Assembly (NCBI RefSeq): GCF_010669285.1
Contig: NZ_CP048711.1
Span: forward strand, 62,001 to 126,000
Length of the DNA stretch: 64,000 nt
From: Kineobactrum salinum
Lineage (GTDB): Bacteria > Pseudomonadota > Gammaproteobacteria > Pseudomonadales > Halieaceae
Direction: 5' to 3'
Positions 35,594 through 44,420 of this stretch are shown here, piece by piece. Below the pieces are notes generated by a model. That model saw nothing but the letters and a program-made list of their open reading frames with translations. It searched no databases and was not told the origin of the DNA. How positions within the stretch are numbered: the stretch's first letter is position 1; each line of letters opens with the position of its first letter. A program made the translations under genes and the position numbers.

Positions 35594-36790
35594 TTAAAGA
35601 AGAGTCGGGTCTGGTTCAGCGCCAATCAGATGCCGGCCAAGAATTTGCGTGGCAATATCATAGTCCGAGTAGGCATGGGCGGCGGCGCCGTGCACGTCCC
35701 GGAAGCATCGCTGGAGCTTGCTTGAAAGAAGAATGGCACTGCCGCCGCTGGCCATCATGAGCCTGTCCACCGCGCTCACCGATAAACGTGTCGCGTAGGC
35801 CTGAGAAGTCCGCCAGCGGACCATGGTATCCAAGGTGGGAGCCGCACGGCGCGCGGCGTGGTCAGCAAAATCATTCCATTCGCTTTCGAGAATCAGACGT
35901 GCGGCCCGAACTTCATGATAGGATTCCGCCAGGCGCATATAGCCTGGAGGGGAGAGAGACGCCTTCGCTCCGGTATAGGCCCGTACCCGGTTTTGCAGGC
36001 GCTCCCGGTAGACATCCAGTGCAGATTCTGCAATGCCGTACGCCACGGCAGAGAAGTTCGAAGCGAAGATAGGCTGAAAAGGGAGCGTATAGATATCGCC
36101 CTTATGCGTGCCAAAACCGCGTGAAGTCCCCGTATTCAGCGCCATAAGCGTTTCGGCGCGATAGCCAGGAACGAAGACATCGTTAACGACGACATCCTTG
36201 CTGCCGGTACCTTTCAGAGCTGACGAATACCAGGTATCCTCAATCTGATAGTCAGCACGAGGTACGGCAAGCAGGCCATGCAACTTTTGGCCGCTTGTCT
36301 CATCCTCTATCAAGGCGCCAAGGAGACACCAACTGACGTGGTCGCAACCGCTTGACCAGGGAAACCGGCCCGATAAGCGGTAACCGCCCTCGACAGGTTT
36401 CAGCTTGCCTAAGGGTGCGATCGACGAACCGATCAGCGCCTCAGGATCATCGCCCCAGATTTCCTCTTGTAGCCTGGGATCATAATAGGCAATCGCATGC
36501 GCGTGCACTGCCAGCAGGCTCGAGACCCAGGCCGTCGATGGGCAAGCGCCGGCAAGTTCGGCAAAGGCCTGGAACATTTCGGGAGGTGAGACTTCCAGCC
36601 CACCGAATTTCTTGGGTTTTACTGAATCCAGAAGGCCGACACGATGTAGCGCCTGAATGTTTTCAACAGGAACGACGCGGTTGGCTTCGCATTCATCGGC
36701 GCGCGTGGCGATCTCATCCATAATCTCGTGGACTTTGCTGACCAGATCTGGCGGAGCTGATGCAGACTTCTCCTTGTTTGCTTCCATCAT
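35594..36790 (-). CDS. HsaA/HpaH-type flavin-dependent monooxygenase, oxygenase component, copy A
   Basis: 398 residues with the acyl-CoA dehydrogenase fold: N-terminal helical domain, central beta domain (YRLSGRFPWSSGCDHVSWCLLGA), and C-terminal four-helix domain ending in the GA..SSKLQRCFRDVHGAAAHA stretch common to HsaA, p-hydroxyphenylacetate 3-hydroxylase C2 and DszC-like enzymes. It needs reduced flavin from a separate reductase; the only such gene is in copy B (42362-42868). It probably hydroxylates a phenolic intermediate. Ribosome site AAGGAG. Differs from copy B almost only in the first 50 residues. Confidence 0.88.
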   Translation of the reverse strand: MMEANKEKSASAPPDLVSKVHEIMDEIATRADECEANRVVPVENIQALHRVGLLDSVKPKKFGGLEVSPPEMFQAFAELAGACPSTAWVSSLLAVHAHAIAYYDPRLQEEIWGDDPEALIGSSIAPLGKLKPVEGGYRLSGRFPWSSGCDHVSWCLLGALIEDETSGQKLHGLLAVPRADYQIEDTWYSSALKGTGSKDVVVNDVFVPGYRAETLMALNTGTSRGFGTHKGDIYTLPFQPIFASNFSAVAYGIAESALDVYRERLQNRVRAYTGAKASLSPPGYMRLAESYHEVRAARLILESEWNDFADHAARRAAPTLDTMVRWRTSQAYATRLSVSAVDRLMMASGGSAILLSSKLQRCFRDVHGAAAHAYSDYDIATQILGRHLIGAEPDPTLL

Positions 36791-36801
36791 TTTCCCACTC
36801 C

Positions 36802-37245
36802 TTAAACGATTTTGAACATGCCGATCGTCAAGACCACGACGAATATGGAAAAGACCGTGATGTTGAGATCTACGTGCAGGACACGGCTACCGATTTTTAC
36901 AGGTATCGGTAGATAACCATTGTCGTCGAAGGCGCGCCCGCCATAGAGGCGCATCCCGAAATATGCGGAAAAAAAGCCTGCGTATATTGACCCCACGACA
37001 CCGCCGACAAGATAAAGCACTGCAGAATATTCAGCGCGCGGGGTCCAGATCAGATACATCAGGATAATCCCGATAAACACATAACTCATGACCTGCCAGA
37101 CGACATGAAATCGTGCGTGTCCTGTCCACAACGGATTGGTGGCATGAGTACGGTTGAAGTCGGCGAGTACCGGAATGATAGTGCAGCCGACGGTAGCGAT
37201 CGTCAGTAGAATGCGGGCCGCTACATTGAGATCATAGGGTGTCAT
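36802..37245 (-). CDS. Small four-helix membrane protein, unknown function
   Basis: 147 residues with about four membrane helices. A conserved-looking segment DFNRTHATNPLWTGHARFHVVWQV lies between helices 1 and 2, with several His that could bind metal or heme. I think it belongs to a DUF6640-like family, but this is from memory of the motif. It overlaps the NTF2-like gene stop (ATGA). The last 45 codons survive in copy B (44236-44371). Its presence in an aromatic operon suggests a role in transport or electron supply. Confidence 0.65.
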   Translation of the reverse strand: MTPYDLNVAARILLTIATVGCTIIPVLADFNRTHATNPLWTGHARFHVVWQVMSYVFIGIILMYLIWTPRAEYSAVLYLVGGVVGSIYAGFFSAYFGMRLYGGRAFDDNGYLPIPVKIGSRVLHVDLNITVFSIFVVVLTIGMFKIV

Positions 37246-37694
37246 GCGCCGCTCTCCTTCTCCATGATTTTTGGCATATGGCCGAAAGCGGGCACCACCC
37301 GCCGCTCAAGATACCGCCAGTTGCCATCACCATCGCGAACCAGGATATCGTGATAATCGAGAACACTGAGGGGATTGGCATTTGCTTCGGCATCCCCATC
37401 TGTCGCAAAAAGAATGAGATTCGACGTGCAGAATGCACGGTCTTTCTCGATACGTATCAAATGATTTGTGAATATATGCCTGGATTTCCGGGTTCCCGGC
37501 TGGCGGCGTCGCTCGTAAAAGTCTTCGATGGCCTCCCGACCCTCGCACCAGTACCCTTCATAGCCGTAGCGGCCTTCGGAGACGAAAAGCTCAGGTACAC
37601 CACGCCCCTCTTCATGATCAATGAGCCAGGCGAAACGGGCGCTAAGGTCAAGGATCTCAATGTGACCAGAGCGGAATTCTGTTGTTATAGTCAT
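37242..37694 (-). CDS. NTF2/SnoaL-like protein
   Basis: 150 residues with the NTF2-like cone fold (IEILDLSARFAWLIDHEEGRGVPELFVSEGRYGYEG ... REAIEDFYERR ... HIFTNHLIRIEKDRAFC). This fold covers ketosteroid isomerase-like enzymes, SnoaL cyclases and small dioxygenase subunits. It overlaps the membrane-protein gene by four bases. A role in isomerising or dehydrating an intermediate is possible; no catalytic residues can be assigned with confidence. Confidence 0.75.
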   Translation of the reverse strand: MTITTEFRSGHIEILDLSARFAWLIDHEEGRGVPELFVSEGRYGYEGYWCEGREAIEDFYERRRQPGTRKSRHIFTNHLIRIEKDRAFCTSNLILFATDGDAEANANPLSVLDYHDILVRDGDGNWRYLERRVVPAFGHMPKIMEKESGA

Positions 37695-37916
37695 GTGTTG
37701 TCCTCTCGTAGCTCAGTATGTATGGGCGGAACCGCAGCGTTCAATTGGTGTCCACCCCAAGTCAAGCTGTGGTTACGAGATCACTCCAGGCTCCTGATGA
37801 GGGCTGGCGCGCAGGAGAAGGGGCAAACTCGCCCTTTTCCACGCAGACAGCTCACTTCGGCCCGGAAATGCTTGCATCCTCAAAGTTCGGGGAATGACGC
37901 CAGGCGTATTGATCGG

Positions 37917-38852
37917 CTATTGAAGATAGTGCTGATTCTGTTCTATCCAAGCCCGTAGCGTCTTTGGCGTTCTGCCGAGCAAACGGGCCAATAGATCCGA
38001 TCTATGGAAGGCGAATTGACACCGTTGTTCGAATGCATAATATTCAAGATAATAGTCGTCTGCCCCGTCGCCAAACAAGGTTTGGTATCTATCACTGAAA
38101 ACCTGGCGCCATACATCCGGCGATGGTTCGTAGACTATCTTTTTCTGAAGGACGTCGCTGATCATCTCTGCAATCTCGGCGAACGTAACGTGGTCGCTGC
38201 CATTATTGAGATGATAATGCTGACCAAGGTGTCCATCATCTTGTTCGAGGAACATATGAGCGACCGCCTCACCCAGGTCCGTTGGATCGATCCACGTGGT
38301 ACGCCGTTCGAACGGCATGAGAAGCTTCCCCTGTGTCCGTATCGGCTCGCTCCAGCGTATTAAATCATCCATGAGATAGGCTGCTATATTTACATAGGTC
38401 AGCGGGAGTCCGCTTGCGTCAAGGATTTCCTTTGCCTGGAGGTGTTGGATTGCCGTTCCACCCCCGAACGCACGTACGGTCGGCGGGACTTTCGCTAGCG
38501 TCATAGCCGGCGGATCTCCCAGAACGCGAACGATCTGACGCAAATTATTGGAGCGTTTCGCGGCCTGGACGAGATTGCTCATTGCAATCTTCTCATCCAA
38601 AAAGTCGGGAGTGATGATGAAGGCCCGCTCGACGTTATCCATTGCACGCTCCATCGCGGCGGCGTCAAGATAGTCGACAACCACGGATTCGCTGCGCGGA
38701 TAAGTTCGCTGCAGTTCGCTCAGATTGGCCTCAGCGCTTGTGGCAAGCCGCAATGCTTCGCCCCAGCCCTTATAGGTCAAATAGGCAGCGAGTGGCCCTC
38801 CTATGTGGGCGCGCGCACCGAAGACGAGGATTTTTCCTTTTGGCAGATTCAT
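37917..38852 (-). CDS. NmrA-like NAD(P)-binding protein
   Basis: 311 residues from ATG 38852, whose ATGA overlaps the stop of the dehydrogenase gene. N-terminal Rossmann strand ILVFGARAHIGGPLAAYL with a GxxxxGG variant of the dinucleotide motif, then an extended-SDR/NmrA pattern (VVDYLDAAAMERAMDNVERAFIIT; GLPLTYVNIAAYLMDDL). Members act as redox sensors or as reductases/isomerases. The operon suggests a catabolic reductase. Confidence 0.8.
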   Translation of the reverse strand: MNLPKGKILVFGARAHIGGPLAAYLTYKGWGEALRLATSAEANLSELQRTYPRSESVVVDYLDAAAMERAMDNVERAFIITPDFLDEKIAMSNLVQAAKRSNNLRQIVRVLGDPPAMTLAKVPPTVRAFGGGTAIQHLQAKEILDASGLPLTYVNIAAYLMDDLIRWSEPIRTQGKLLMPFERRTTWIDPTDLGEAVAHMFLEQDDGHLGQHYHLNNGSDHVTFAEIAEMISDVLQKKIVYEPSPDVWRQVFSDRYQTLFGDGADDYYLEYYAFEQRCQFAFHRSDLLARLLGRTPKTLRAWIEQNQHYLQ

Positions 38853-39877
38853 CGCACTGTCTCCTTTCCAGATATCATGGTCGAGGCCGGTACTGACCAG
38901 CGGGCAAGCCACCTCTCGGCAGTTTCCGAATTCTTCGCGCGTGATGGTATCGTGACGGCCATAACGTCGCTAAGATTTTCCAGTGCAATGCGCGGTATCG
39001 CCTCAAACATTTCTCTTGTGTGACCAACAATATGCTCTGTCAGAATAACGTTCTGCAAGCTGCGCAGCGGGCTGTCTGCCGGAAGTGGTTCCTGCTGGAA
39101 GACATCGAGCGCGGCTGCGGAGATCCGGCCATTCTCCACTTCGCGGGCAAGGGCAGCTTCATCGACAAGGCCTCCGCGGGCCGTATTCACGAAGACACAG
39201 CCGGGCTTTAATTTCGCAAGTTTCTCGGCACTGAGTAGATTTATCGTTTGAGCATTCAGACTCGTCGCCAGGATGATGACATCGCTTTGTTCAAGCAGGG
39301 CGTCGAGATCTGTAAACTGCGCGACAGCCGGGTCAGACCGAACAGTTCGCGTCGACACGAGGATACGTGCGTTCCACGCTGAAAGCCGCCTGATGAACGC
39401 GCGAGCTATATTGCCATAGCCTACCACTCCAATCGTTTTTCCGCTGACCATTCTGGCTAACATCTGCCCCTGGGGTCGAGGCTGTTGGTCCCGTGACAAA
39501 CGCTCTGCTTCCTTAAGGTTATAGAGACAAACGAGCATCAGCATGATCGTGGCCTCAGCCATGCTTTCGTAATTTTCTGCGGCTTCACCGTTCGCTACTA
39601 TGATAGCGCGTGCTGTTGCTGCCTCGACGTCAATCCAGTCATATCCCTGGAGGGGCGATATGACGGCCCTGAGATTTGGCATGGCGGCGAGTTCGGCCTC
39701 TCCCACCGTCATTTTGATGGTGATGAGAGCGTCGATTTTGCGGAGTTTCTCGGCGGGATAGTCCAGGATATTTCCATAGGTTGTCTCGACATTGAATCCT
39801 CCGCCGGCTACATGAGCCCCAATATCGGAAAGCAATTTCTCGATAGAATCGGGGCCAGCGATAAGGACTGACTGCAT
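38849..39877 (-). CDS. D-2-hydroxyacid dehydrogenase family protein
   Basis: 342 residues. NAD-binding motif GVVGYGNIARAFI (third Gly replaced by Ala), catalytic Arg in NTARGGLVDE, Glu in DVFQQEPLP, and His in EHIVGHT. The enzyme family interconverts 2-oxoacids and D-2-hydroxyacids. Good ribosome site (GGAGAG). A 13-codon start fragment recurs at 44372-44409, proof that it was part of the duplicated unit. Confidence 0.85.
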   Translation of the reverse strand: MQSVLIAGPDSIEKLLSDIGAHVAGGGFNVETTYGNILDYPAEKLRKIDALITIKMTVGEAELAAMPNLRAVISPLQGYDWIDVEAATARAIIVANGEAAENYESMAEATIMLMLVCLYNLKEAERLSRDQQPRPQGQMLARMVSGKTIGVVGYGNIARAFIRRLSAWNARILVSTRTVRSDPAVAQFTDLDALLEQSDVIILATSLNAQTINLLSAEKLAKLKPGCVFVNTARGGLVDEAALAREVENGRISAAALDVFQQEPLPADSPLRSLQNVILTEHIVGHTREMFEAIPRIALENLSDVMAVTIPSRAKNSETAERWLARWSVPASTMISGKETVR

Positions 39878-39897
39878 CTCAAACTCTCCTATTTAAC

Positions 39898-39966
39898 GAA
39901 GCCGCGCCGTCGCAGCACTAACCCGTACCACCAAACCAGTTCGGCGATCAAACATGGCCACCATAT
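39898..39966. repeat. Fragment of the PAS kinase gene at a duplication junction
   Basis: Matches 26073-26141 inside the histidine kinase gene with about three mismatches over 69 bases. It encodes FDRRTGLVV.VSAATARL out of context. To its left is the last few bases of an MFS gene (CTATTTAACG, as at 44421-44430); to its right begins copy B. It is a scar from large deletions after a tandem duplication. Confidence 0.88.
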
Positions 39967-39983
39967 AATGCCCCGGCATGACT

Positions 39984-40310
39984 TCAAATACCCACTGAAA
40001 CAACGTCGCCTTCTGAACGGATCGGATAAGCCCGAACCGGCACCTTGGCTGGCCTGCGCTCCACGGCGCCCGTCGCAAGGTTGAATTTCGCCTGATGCAA
40101 TGGACATTCGACACAACCGTCTTCGACCCAACCTTCTGACAAGCTCGCGTCGCCATGGGTACACCGATCGCCAAGCGCATACAGATTGTCGTCAACGCGA
40201 AATATCGCGATCTCATGGCCGTCAATGACCCGGCGCACCGGTTGGCCTTCAATGAAATCGGCCAATTCTCCAATCACATGCCAGTGAAGGACTTGTGTCT
40301 CTGACGTCAT
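39984..40310 (-). CDS. Rieske-type ferredoxin of the ring-hydroxylating dioxygenase
   Basis: 108 residues with both Rieske motifs, CTHGDASL and CPLHQAKF, the normal size for BphF/NagAb-type ferredoxins. It starts within the stop of the beta gene (ATGA), completing an alpha-beta-ferredoxin operon. It carries electrons from a reductase to the alpha-subunit Rieske centre. No flavoprotein ferredoxin reductase is in the window, so that part must come from elsewhere. Confidence 0.92.
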   Translation of the reverse strand: MTSETQVLHWHVIGELADFIEGQPVRRVIDGHEIAIFRVDDNLYALGDRCTHGDASLSEGWVEDGCVECPLHQAKFNLATGAVERRPAKVPVRAYPIRSEGDVVSVGI

Positions 40311-40780
40311 ACCGGTATCACCAGCAAGGCCTTGACCCGGGCGTTCTCAAAGATGGCTCGCTTACTGGCATATCGCCACCCGTCCTCAGATGGCACCACC
40401 GTATCTTCGTAGCACCCCACCTGAAAGACTTCCGAATCAAGGTTCTGTAAGGTTCTTACCACAAGATAATTGGATCGCGTGACGATCTTGTCCGGAGATC
40501 GCTCAAGAATCTGCAGGCCGGATACGAAATGCCTGTAGCTATGCGGGTGATAAACGTTCGCTTGCCGATAAGAAACCACCCGGTCCCGCATCATTCCCTT
40601 TCCAAAGCAGTGCATCAGACCGGCCGGAAGATTGAGTCGCTCACTTTCGCGTGGCACAATCTCATAGACCGCTTCCTCAGTGAAAAAGTCGGGCCATTCT
40701 TCGATCCGGTCCTCGTCAATCACCGTAATATAGCGATTTTGCAAATCCTGAAGCTCAAGATACAACTGAAAATCTTCCAT
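40307..40780 (-). CDS. Ring-hydroxylating dioxygenase beta subunit, copy B
   Basis: 158 residues, identical in protein sequence to copy A at 32532-33005. It sits between alpha and ferredoxin. Perfect identity against visibly diverged flanks points to recent gene conversion or a collapsed/duplicated assembly segment. Confidence 0.9.
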   Translation of the reverse strand: MEDFQLYLELQDLQNRYITVIDEDRIEEWPDFFTEEAVYEIVPRESERLNLPAGLMHCFGKGMMRDRVVSYRQANVYHPHSYRHFVSGLQILERSPDKIVTRSNYLVVRTLQNLDSEVFQVGCYEDTVVPSEDGWRYASKRAIFENARVKALLVIPV

Positions 40781-40784
40781 TGGC

Positions 40785-42053
40785 CTAGAATCCCATAATC
40801 CGTTGATATCCGCGCCAGAACCGCCGAATGTGGTTCTCCGCCATCGGCACCCGCTCCTGGTCTTCCTCGCTGGCCTCCAGGCCCATTTGGGAGATCGACA
40901 CGCCTGGCGGCCCAACCTTGATCGCGTCCTGAACAAGCTCGATGGCAGTACCGTCTTCCATGGATATCAAACCAGTCGGACCCACCAGGTTGAACTGGGT
41001 AATGCGATGGCGGCGCAGTTCGGGTGTATCGTCTTCATATCCGAAGAAGTTGAAGATCAATTCAAACTCATTCGGCCCCTTTGGAAGGACCTGGCGGACC
41101 GTCAGTACATTCTGAATCTGCATGATGACCAGTTGTGGAAAAATACACTGGAGATGATTGGCGACCAGTTCGTCATACTCCTGGCGATTGGCGACGATAT
41201 CTGGATATTCGAGTGTCAAACCCTCCTTGAAGGTCGAAATGTTCTTGTAATCTGAAGCACCGCTTGGGTCCGGCGTGATAAACAGATCGCCACATGTATG
41301 CAGATCCAGACCATCATCACGGATGACCCGGGCCTTCTGGTTGGATCGCACGAGGTTGAAGGTGGCATGAAATGCGTGGAGCAAAGAGGCATGATATCCG
41401 TCCCGCACATTCTCCATGTAAAGCTTCCAGTTCCCACGGATATACTGTCGGGTACAACCGAGAAACTCGATGGGCTTGTGGAAGATGCGATCGATCCCTG
41501 GCCGCATCCTTTCGCCGATATAGTCCAGCAGCGAGGGTGCTTCCTCGCTAAAGGTCGCGAAGATGAGGCCGCGATAGCTGTCAACGCGCAACTTTGTCAG
41601 TCCATTTTGCTCCAGGTCAAAGCTTTTCGGCATGCCGGCGACCCCTTGTGCGCCTCGGCGAAACGGCACCCCTTCAAGGTCCCCACTGCAACTATAACTC
41701 CATTGATGATAGATGCAGGTATGGCTGGTCGCATTACCACGCTGTTCGCGGCAGACGGTCGCTCCACGGTGCGCGCAACGATTGACCCAAGCAGCAAGTT
41801 CACCCTCCGGCGTTCGCGTGACGACCACGGGCGTGTCGCCCACGAAAGTGCTTTTAAAGTCCCCGGGATTAGGCAACTCCGCTTCAAGGGCGAGATAACT
41901 CCAGACAGGACCGCGGAAAATGCGCTCCTGCTCAAGGTCGAATATTGCCTGGGATGTGTAGACCTCGTATGGGACTGCGGAACCATCCTTCTCCGGAAAT
42001 TTCGGCGCCGTGAAAGCCGCCTTCTTCCCGTTATCCATATCCAGGTTGCTCAT
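40785..42053 (-). CDS. Rieske ring-hydroxylating dioxygenase alpha subunit, copy B
   Basis: 422 residues from ATG 42053, with all Rieske and mononuclear-iron ligands of copy A (Cys93, His95, Cys113, His116, Asp218, His221, His226, Asp367). The single protein difference is Thr for Ala in NVLTVRQ, from one base change (C in copy A, T in copy B, at 41102). It belongs to the complete alpha-beta-ferredoxin set, so this copy is the more likely functional operon. Confidence 0.92.
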   Translation of the reverse strand: MSNLDMDNGKKAAFTAPKFPEKDGSAVPYEVYTSQAIFDLEQERIFRGPVWSYLALEAELPNPGDFKSTFVGDTPVVVTRTPEGELAAWVNRCAHRGATVCREQRGNATSHTCIYHQWSYSCSGDLEGVPFRRGAQGVAGMPKSFDLEQNGLTKLRVDSYRGLIFATFSEEAPSLLDYIGERMRPGIDRIFHKPIEFLGCTRQYIRGNWKLYMENVRDGYHASLLHAFHATFNLVRSNQKARVIRDDGLDLHTCGDLFITPDPSGASDYKNISTFKEGLTLEYPDIVANRQEYDELVANHLQCIFPQLVIMQIQNVLTVRQVLPKGPNEFELIFNFFGYEDDTPELRRHRITQFNLVGPTGLISMEDGTAIELVQDAIKVGPPGVSISQMGLEASEEDQERVPMAENHIRRFWRGYQRIMGF

Positions 42054-42361
42054 TTTGACACTCTCTTTCAAACTTCCTAAGGGTCCAGCCGATCAGAACA
42101 GGCAAGAACCGTTGACAGATCAATTCCCCGCTCCCCTCTTCTTCGCACCGGTCGCGGCCTCAATCCACGTCTATGGCGAGGAGGATACCGTGCGCTCCAA
42201 CTCGATTCTATTGGAGAAAATATGTATTCGCACAAATCAAGGGATTCGCCACCAGCAGAGATACGCCTGCCAAGATGGATCGGAGTGATGCCGATCTGAT
42301 TGCCCGCTTCATGGGGTCGGTGAACCCCCGTCCGCCATCTATCCAGTACATCCGGCCACGC

Positions 42362-42868
42362 TCAGCGCATCAAGCGCTGATAGTCCCCCTCGAAATAGGT
42401 CAACGGCTCGCCGTCGACGATCTTGGACGCTAGAACGTGACCAACGAAAATGGTGTGCCCGCCTTCCAGGTGCGCCGACGAGCGACGGCATTCGAGCTTT
42501 ACCAGCGCACCCGGCAGGACCGGCACATTGCCGAGTTGCTCAAATTCCGGCACTGCCTCCCTTGACGGTCGTCCGCCGAAGCACATCGAGTAATGAGCTT
42601 GGTCATCCCGAAGAATACTCACGCCGAAGCGGTCAGCACCAAGCAGAAGAGCATTCATGCGCGCCTGGTTCGCAACGCAGACCAGTATGGATGGCGGTTC
42701 GAGCGAGAGTGAGCAAAACGCGGTGGCGGTCATCGCATGTGCCTCTTTGCCAACGCTCACAGAGACAACGGTGACGCCACTACAAAATCGCGCCAATGCG
42801 GCGCGGAATTCTTCTGGCGTAATGAGCGTTTCGGTCCGGTCTGCGTCATTCACTGTAAGCATACTCAT
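42362..42868 (-). CDS. HsaB/HpaC-type flavin reductase
   Basis: 168 residues from ATG 42868, which has a GAGGAG ribosome site seven bases upstream; the longer frame to 42919 is less likely. Flavin-reductase fold with FCSGVTVVSV, AMTATAFCSLSLEPPSILVCV and HTIFVGHVLASKIVDGEPL. It would use NAD(P)H to supply reduced flavin to the HsaA-like monooxygenase. It is absent from copy A, so both monooxygenase copies probably rely on it. Confidence 0.9.
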   Translation of the reverse strand: MSMLTVNDADRTETLITPEEFRAALARFCSGVTVVSVSVGKEAHAMTATAFCSLSLEPPSILVCVANQARMNALLLGADRFGVSILRDDQAHYSMCFGGRPSREAVPEFEQLGNVPVLPGALVKLECRRSSAHLEGGHTIFVGHVLASKIVDGEPLTYFEGDYQRLMR

Positions 42869-42935
42869 GCCGATGCTCCTCAATTCCGCACAATCCTCCT
42901 TCTGTCGCAGCTGCGTCATCGATCTCTACATTTAT

Positions 42936-43016
42936 CGCGTGGATATTGACGACGTACTCGCCTTTGACAAAACCATAGAGTCGCGCGCCATCGAGTTCGA
43001 AACTAAGCCACTTCAT
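42936..43016 (-). pseudogene. FAH-family gene start fragment in copy B
   Basis: The first 27 codons of the hydrolase gene (compare 35502-35582), with a few substitutions, starting at ATG 43016. The rest was deleted up to the flavin-reductase leader. Confidence 0.88.
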
Positions 43017-43027
43017 TGCATCACCTT

Positions 43028-44224
43028 TTAAAGAAGAGTCGGGTCTGGTTCAGCGCCAATCAGATGCCGGCCAAGAATTTGCGTGGCAATATCATAGTCC
43101 GAGTAGGCATGGGCGGCGGCGCCGTGCACGTCCCGGAAGCATCGCTGGAGCTTGCTTGAAAGAAGAATGGCACTGCCGCCGCTGGCCATCATGAGCCTGT
43201 CCACCGCGCTCACCGATAAACGTGTCGCGTAGGCCTGAGAAGTCCGCCAGCGGACCATGGTATCCAAGGTGGGAGCCGCACGGCGCGCGGCGTGGTCAGC
43301 AAAATCATTCCATTCGCTTTCGAGAATCAGACGTGCGGCCCGAACTTCATGATAGGATTCCGCCAGGCGCATATAGCCTGGAGGGGAGAGAGACGCCTTC
43401 GCTCCGGTATAGGCCCGTACCCGGTTTTGCAGGCGCTCCCGGTAGACATCCAGTGCAGATTCTGCAATGCCGTACGCCACGGCAGAGAAGTTCGAAGCGA
43501 AGATAGGCTGAAAAGGGAGCGTATAGATATCGCCCTTATGCGTGCCAAAACCGCGTGAAGTCCCCGTATTCAGCGCCATAAGCGTTTCGGCGCGATAGCC
43601 AGGAACGAAGACATCGTTAACGACGACATCCTTGCTGCCGGTACCTTTCAGAGCTGACGAATACCAGGTATCCTCAATCTGATAGTCAGCACGAGGTACG
43701 GCAAGCAGGCCATGCAACTTTTGGCCGCTTGTCTCATCCTCTATCAAGGCGCCAAGGAGACACCAACTGACGTGGTCGCAACCGCTTGACCAGGGAAACC
43801 GGCCCGATAAGCGGTAACCGCCCTCGACAGGTTTCAGCTTGCCCAAGGGTGCGATCGACGAACCGATCAGCGCCTCAGGATCATCGCCCCAGATTTCCTC
43901 TTGTAGCCTGGGATCATAATAGGCAATCGCATGCGCATGCACTGCCAGCAGGCTCGAGACCCAGGCCGTCGATGGGCAAGCGCCGGCAAGTTCGGCAAAG
44001 GCCTGGAACATTTCGGGAGGTGAGACTTCCAGCCCACCGAATTTCTTGGGCTTTACTGAGTCCAGAAGGCCGACACGATGCAGCGTCTGAATGTTCTCAA
44101 CAGGAACGACGCGGTTGGCTTCGCAATCATCGGCGCGCGTGGCGATCTCATCCATAATCCCGCGGACTTTGTTGACCAGATCTGGCGGAGCTGCTGCAGA
44201 CTTCTCCTTGTTTGCTTCCATCAT
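43028..44224 (-). CDS. HsaA/HpaH-type flavin-dependent monooxygenase, oxygenase component, copy B
   Basis: 398 residues, same family and motifs as copy A (35594-36790). The protein is identical from about residue 50 to the end. The N-terminal 50 residues differ at about seven positions (for example KSAAAPP for KSASAPP, VNKVRGIMD for VSKVHEIMD). The sharp change from identity to divergence within one gene suggests a conversion tract ending near 43840. In this copy the reductase lies directly downstream. Confidence 0.88.
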   Translation of the reverse strand: MMEANKEKSAAAPPDLVNKVRGIMDEIATRADDCEANRVVPVENIQTLHRVGLLDSVKPKKFGGLEVSPPEMFQAFAELAGACPSTAWVSSLLAVHAHAIAYYDPRLQEEIWGDDPEALIGSSIAPLGKLKPVEGGYRLSGRFPWSSGCDHVSWCLLGALIEDETSGQKLHGLLAVPRADYQIEDTWYSSALKGTGSKDVVVNDVFVPGYRAETLMALNTGTSRGFGTHKGDIYTLPFQPIFASNFSAVAYGIAESALDVYRERLQNRVRAYTGAKASLSPPGYMRLAESYHEVRAARLILESEWNDFADHAARRAAPTLDTMVRWRTSQAYATRLSVSAVDRLMMASGGSAILLSSKLQRCFRDVHGAAAHAYSDYDIATQILGRHLIGAEPDPTLL

Positions 44225-44235
44225 TTTCCCACTCC

Positions 44236-44371
44236 TTAAACGATTTTGAACATGCCGATCGTCAAGACCACGACGAATATGGAAAAGACCGTGATGTTGA
44301 GATCTACGTGCAGGACACGGCTACCGATTTTTACAGGTATCGGTAGATAACCATTGTCGTCGAAGGCGCGC
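44236..44371 (-). pseudogene. C-terminal fragment of the four-helix membrane protein
   Basis: The last 45 codons of the gene intact at 36802-37245, cut off at GGCGCGC (44371). Confidence 0.88.
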
Positions 44372-44409
44372 GCGATCAAATCGGAGCCAGCGATAAGGAC
44401 TGAGGGCAT
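44372..44409 (-). pseudogene. Start fragment of the D-2-hydroxyacid dehydrogenase gene
   Basis: About 13 codons starting at ATG 44409, matching the start of the gene at 38849-39877 with its ribosome site, several substitutions present. Joined to the membrane-protein fragment by a deletion of roughly 2.9 kb. Confidence 0.8.
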
Positions 44410-44420
44410 CTCGAACTCTC

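Larger units (their letters stand above)
32454..36937. repeat. Duplicated catabolic segment, copy A
   Basis: Aligns with 39967-44371. Left piece 32454-32500 matches 39967-40013; then A lacks 262 bases (the ferredoxin). 32501 to about 34540 matches 40276-42312; then A lacks the flavin-reductase region. From 35502 to 36937 it matches 42936-44371. The beta and alpha genes are nearly identical (one amino-acid difference); differences gather at 34458-34540 and beyond about 36400. Confidence 0.95.
39967..44371. repeat. Duplicated catabolic segment, copy B
   Basis: Direct repeat of 32454-36937 with different internal deletions. It keeps the ferredoxin and the flavin reductase but has lost the FAH gene (except 27 codons) and is cut off inside the membrane-protein gene at 44371, where a start fragment of the D-2-hydroxyacid dehydrogenase is joined. 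Confidence 0.95.

Noticed and set aside
37818-37837. Terminator-like hairpin AAGGGGC/GCCCTTT after the NmrA-like gene.
   Set aside because: The T run is on the wrong strand for the minus-strand operon and one pair is a wobble; too weak to annotate.
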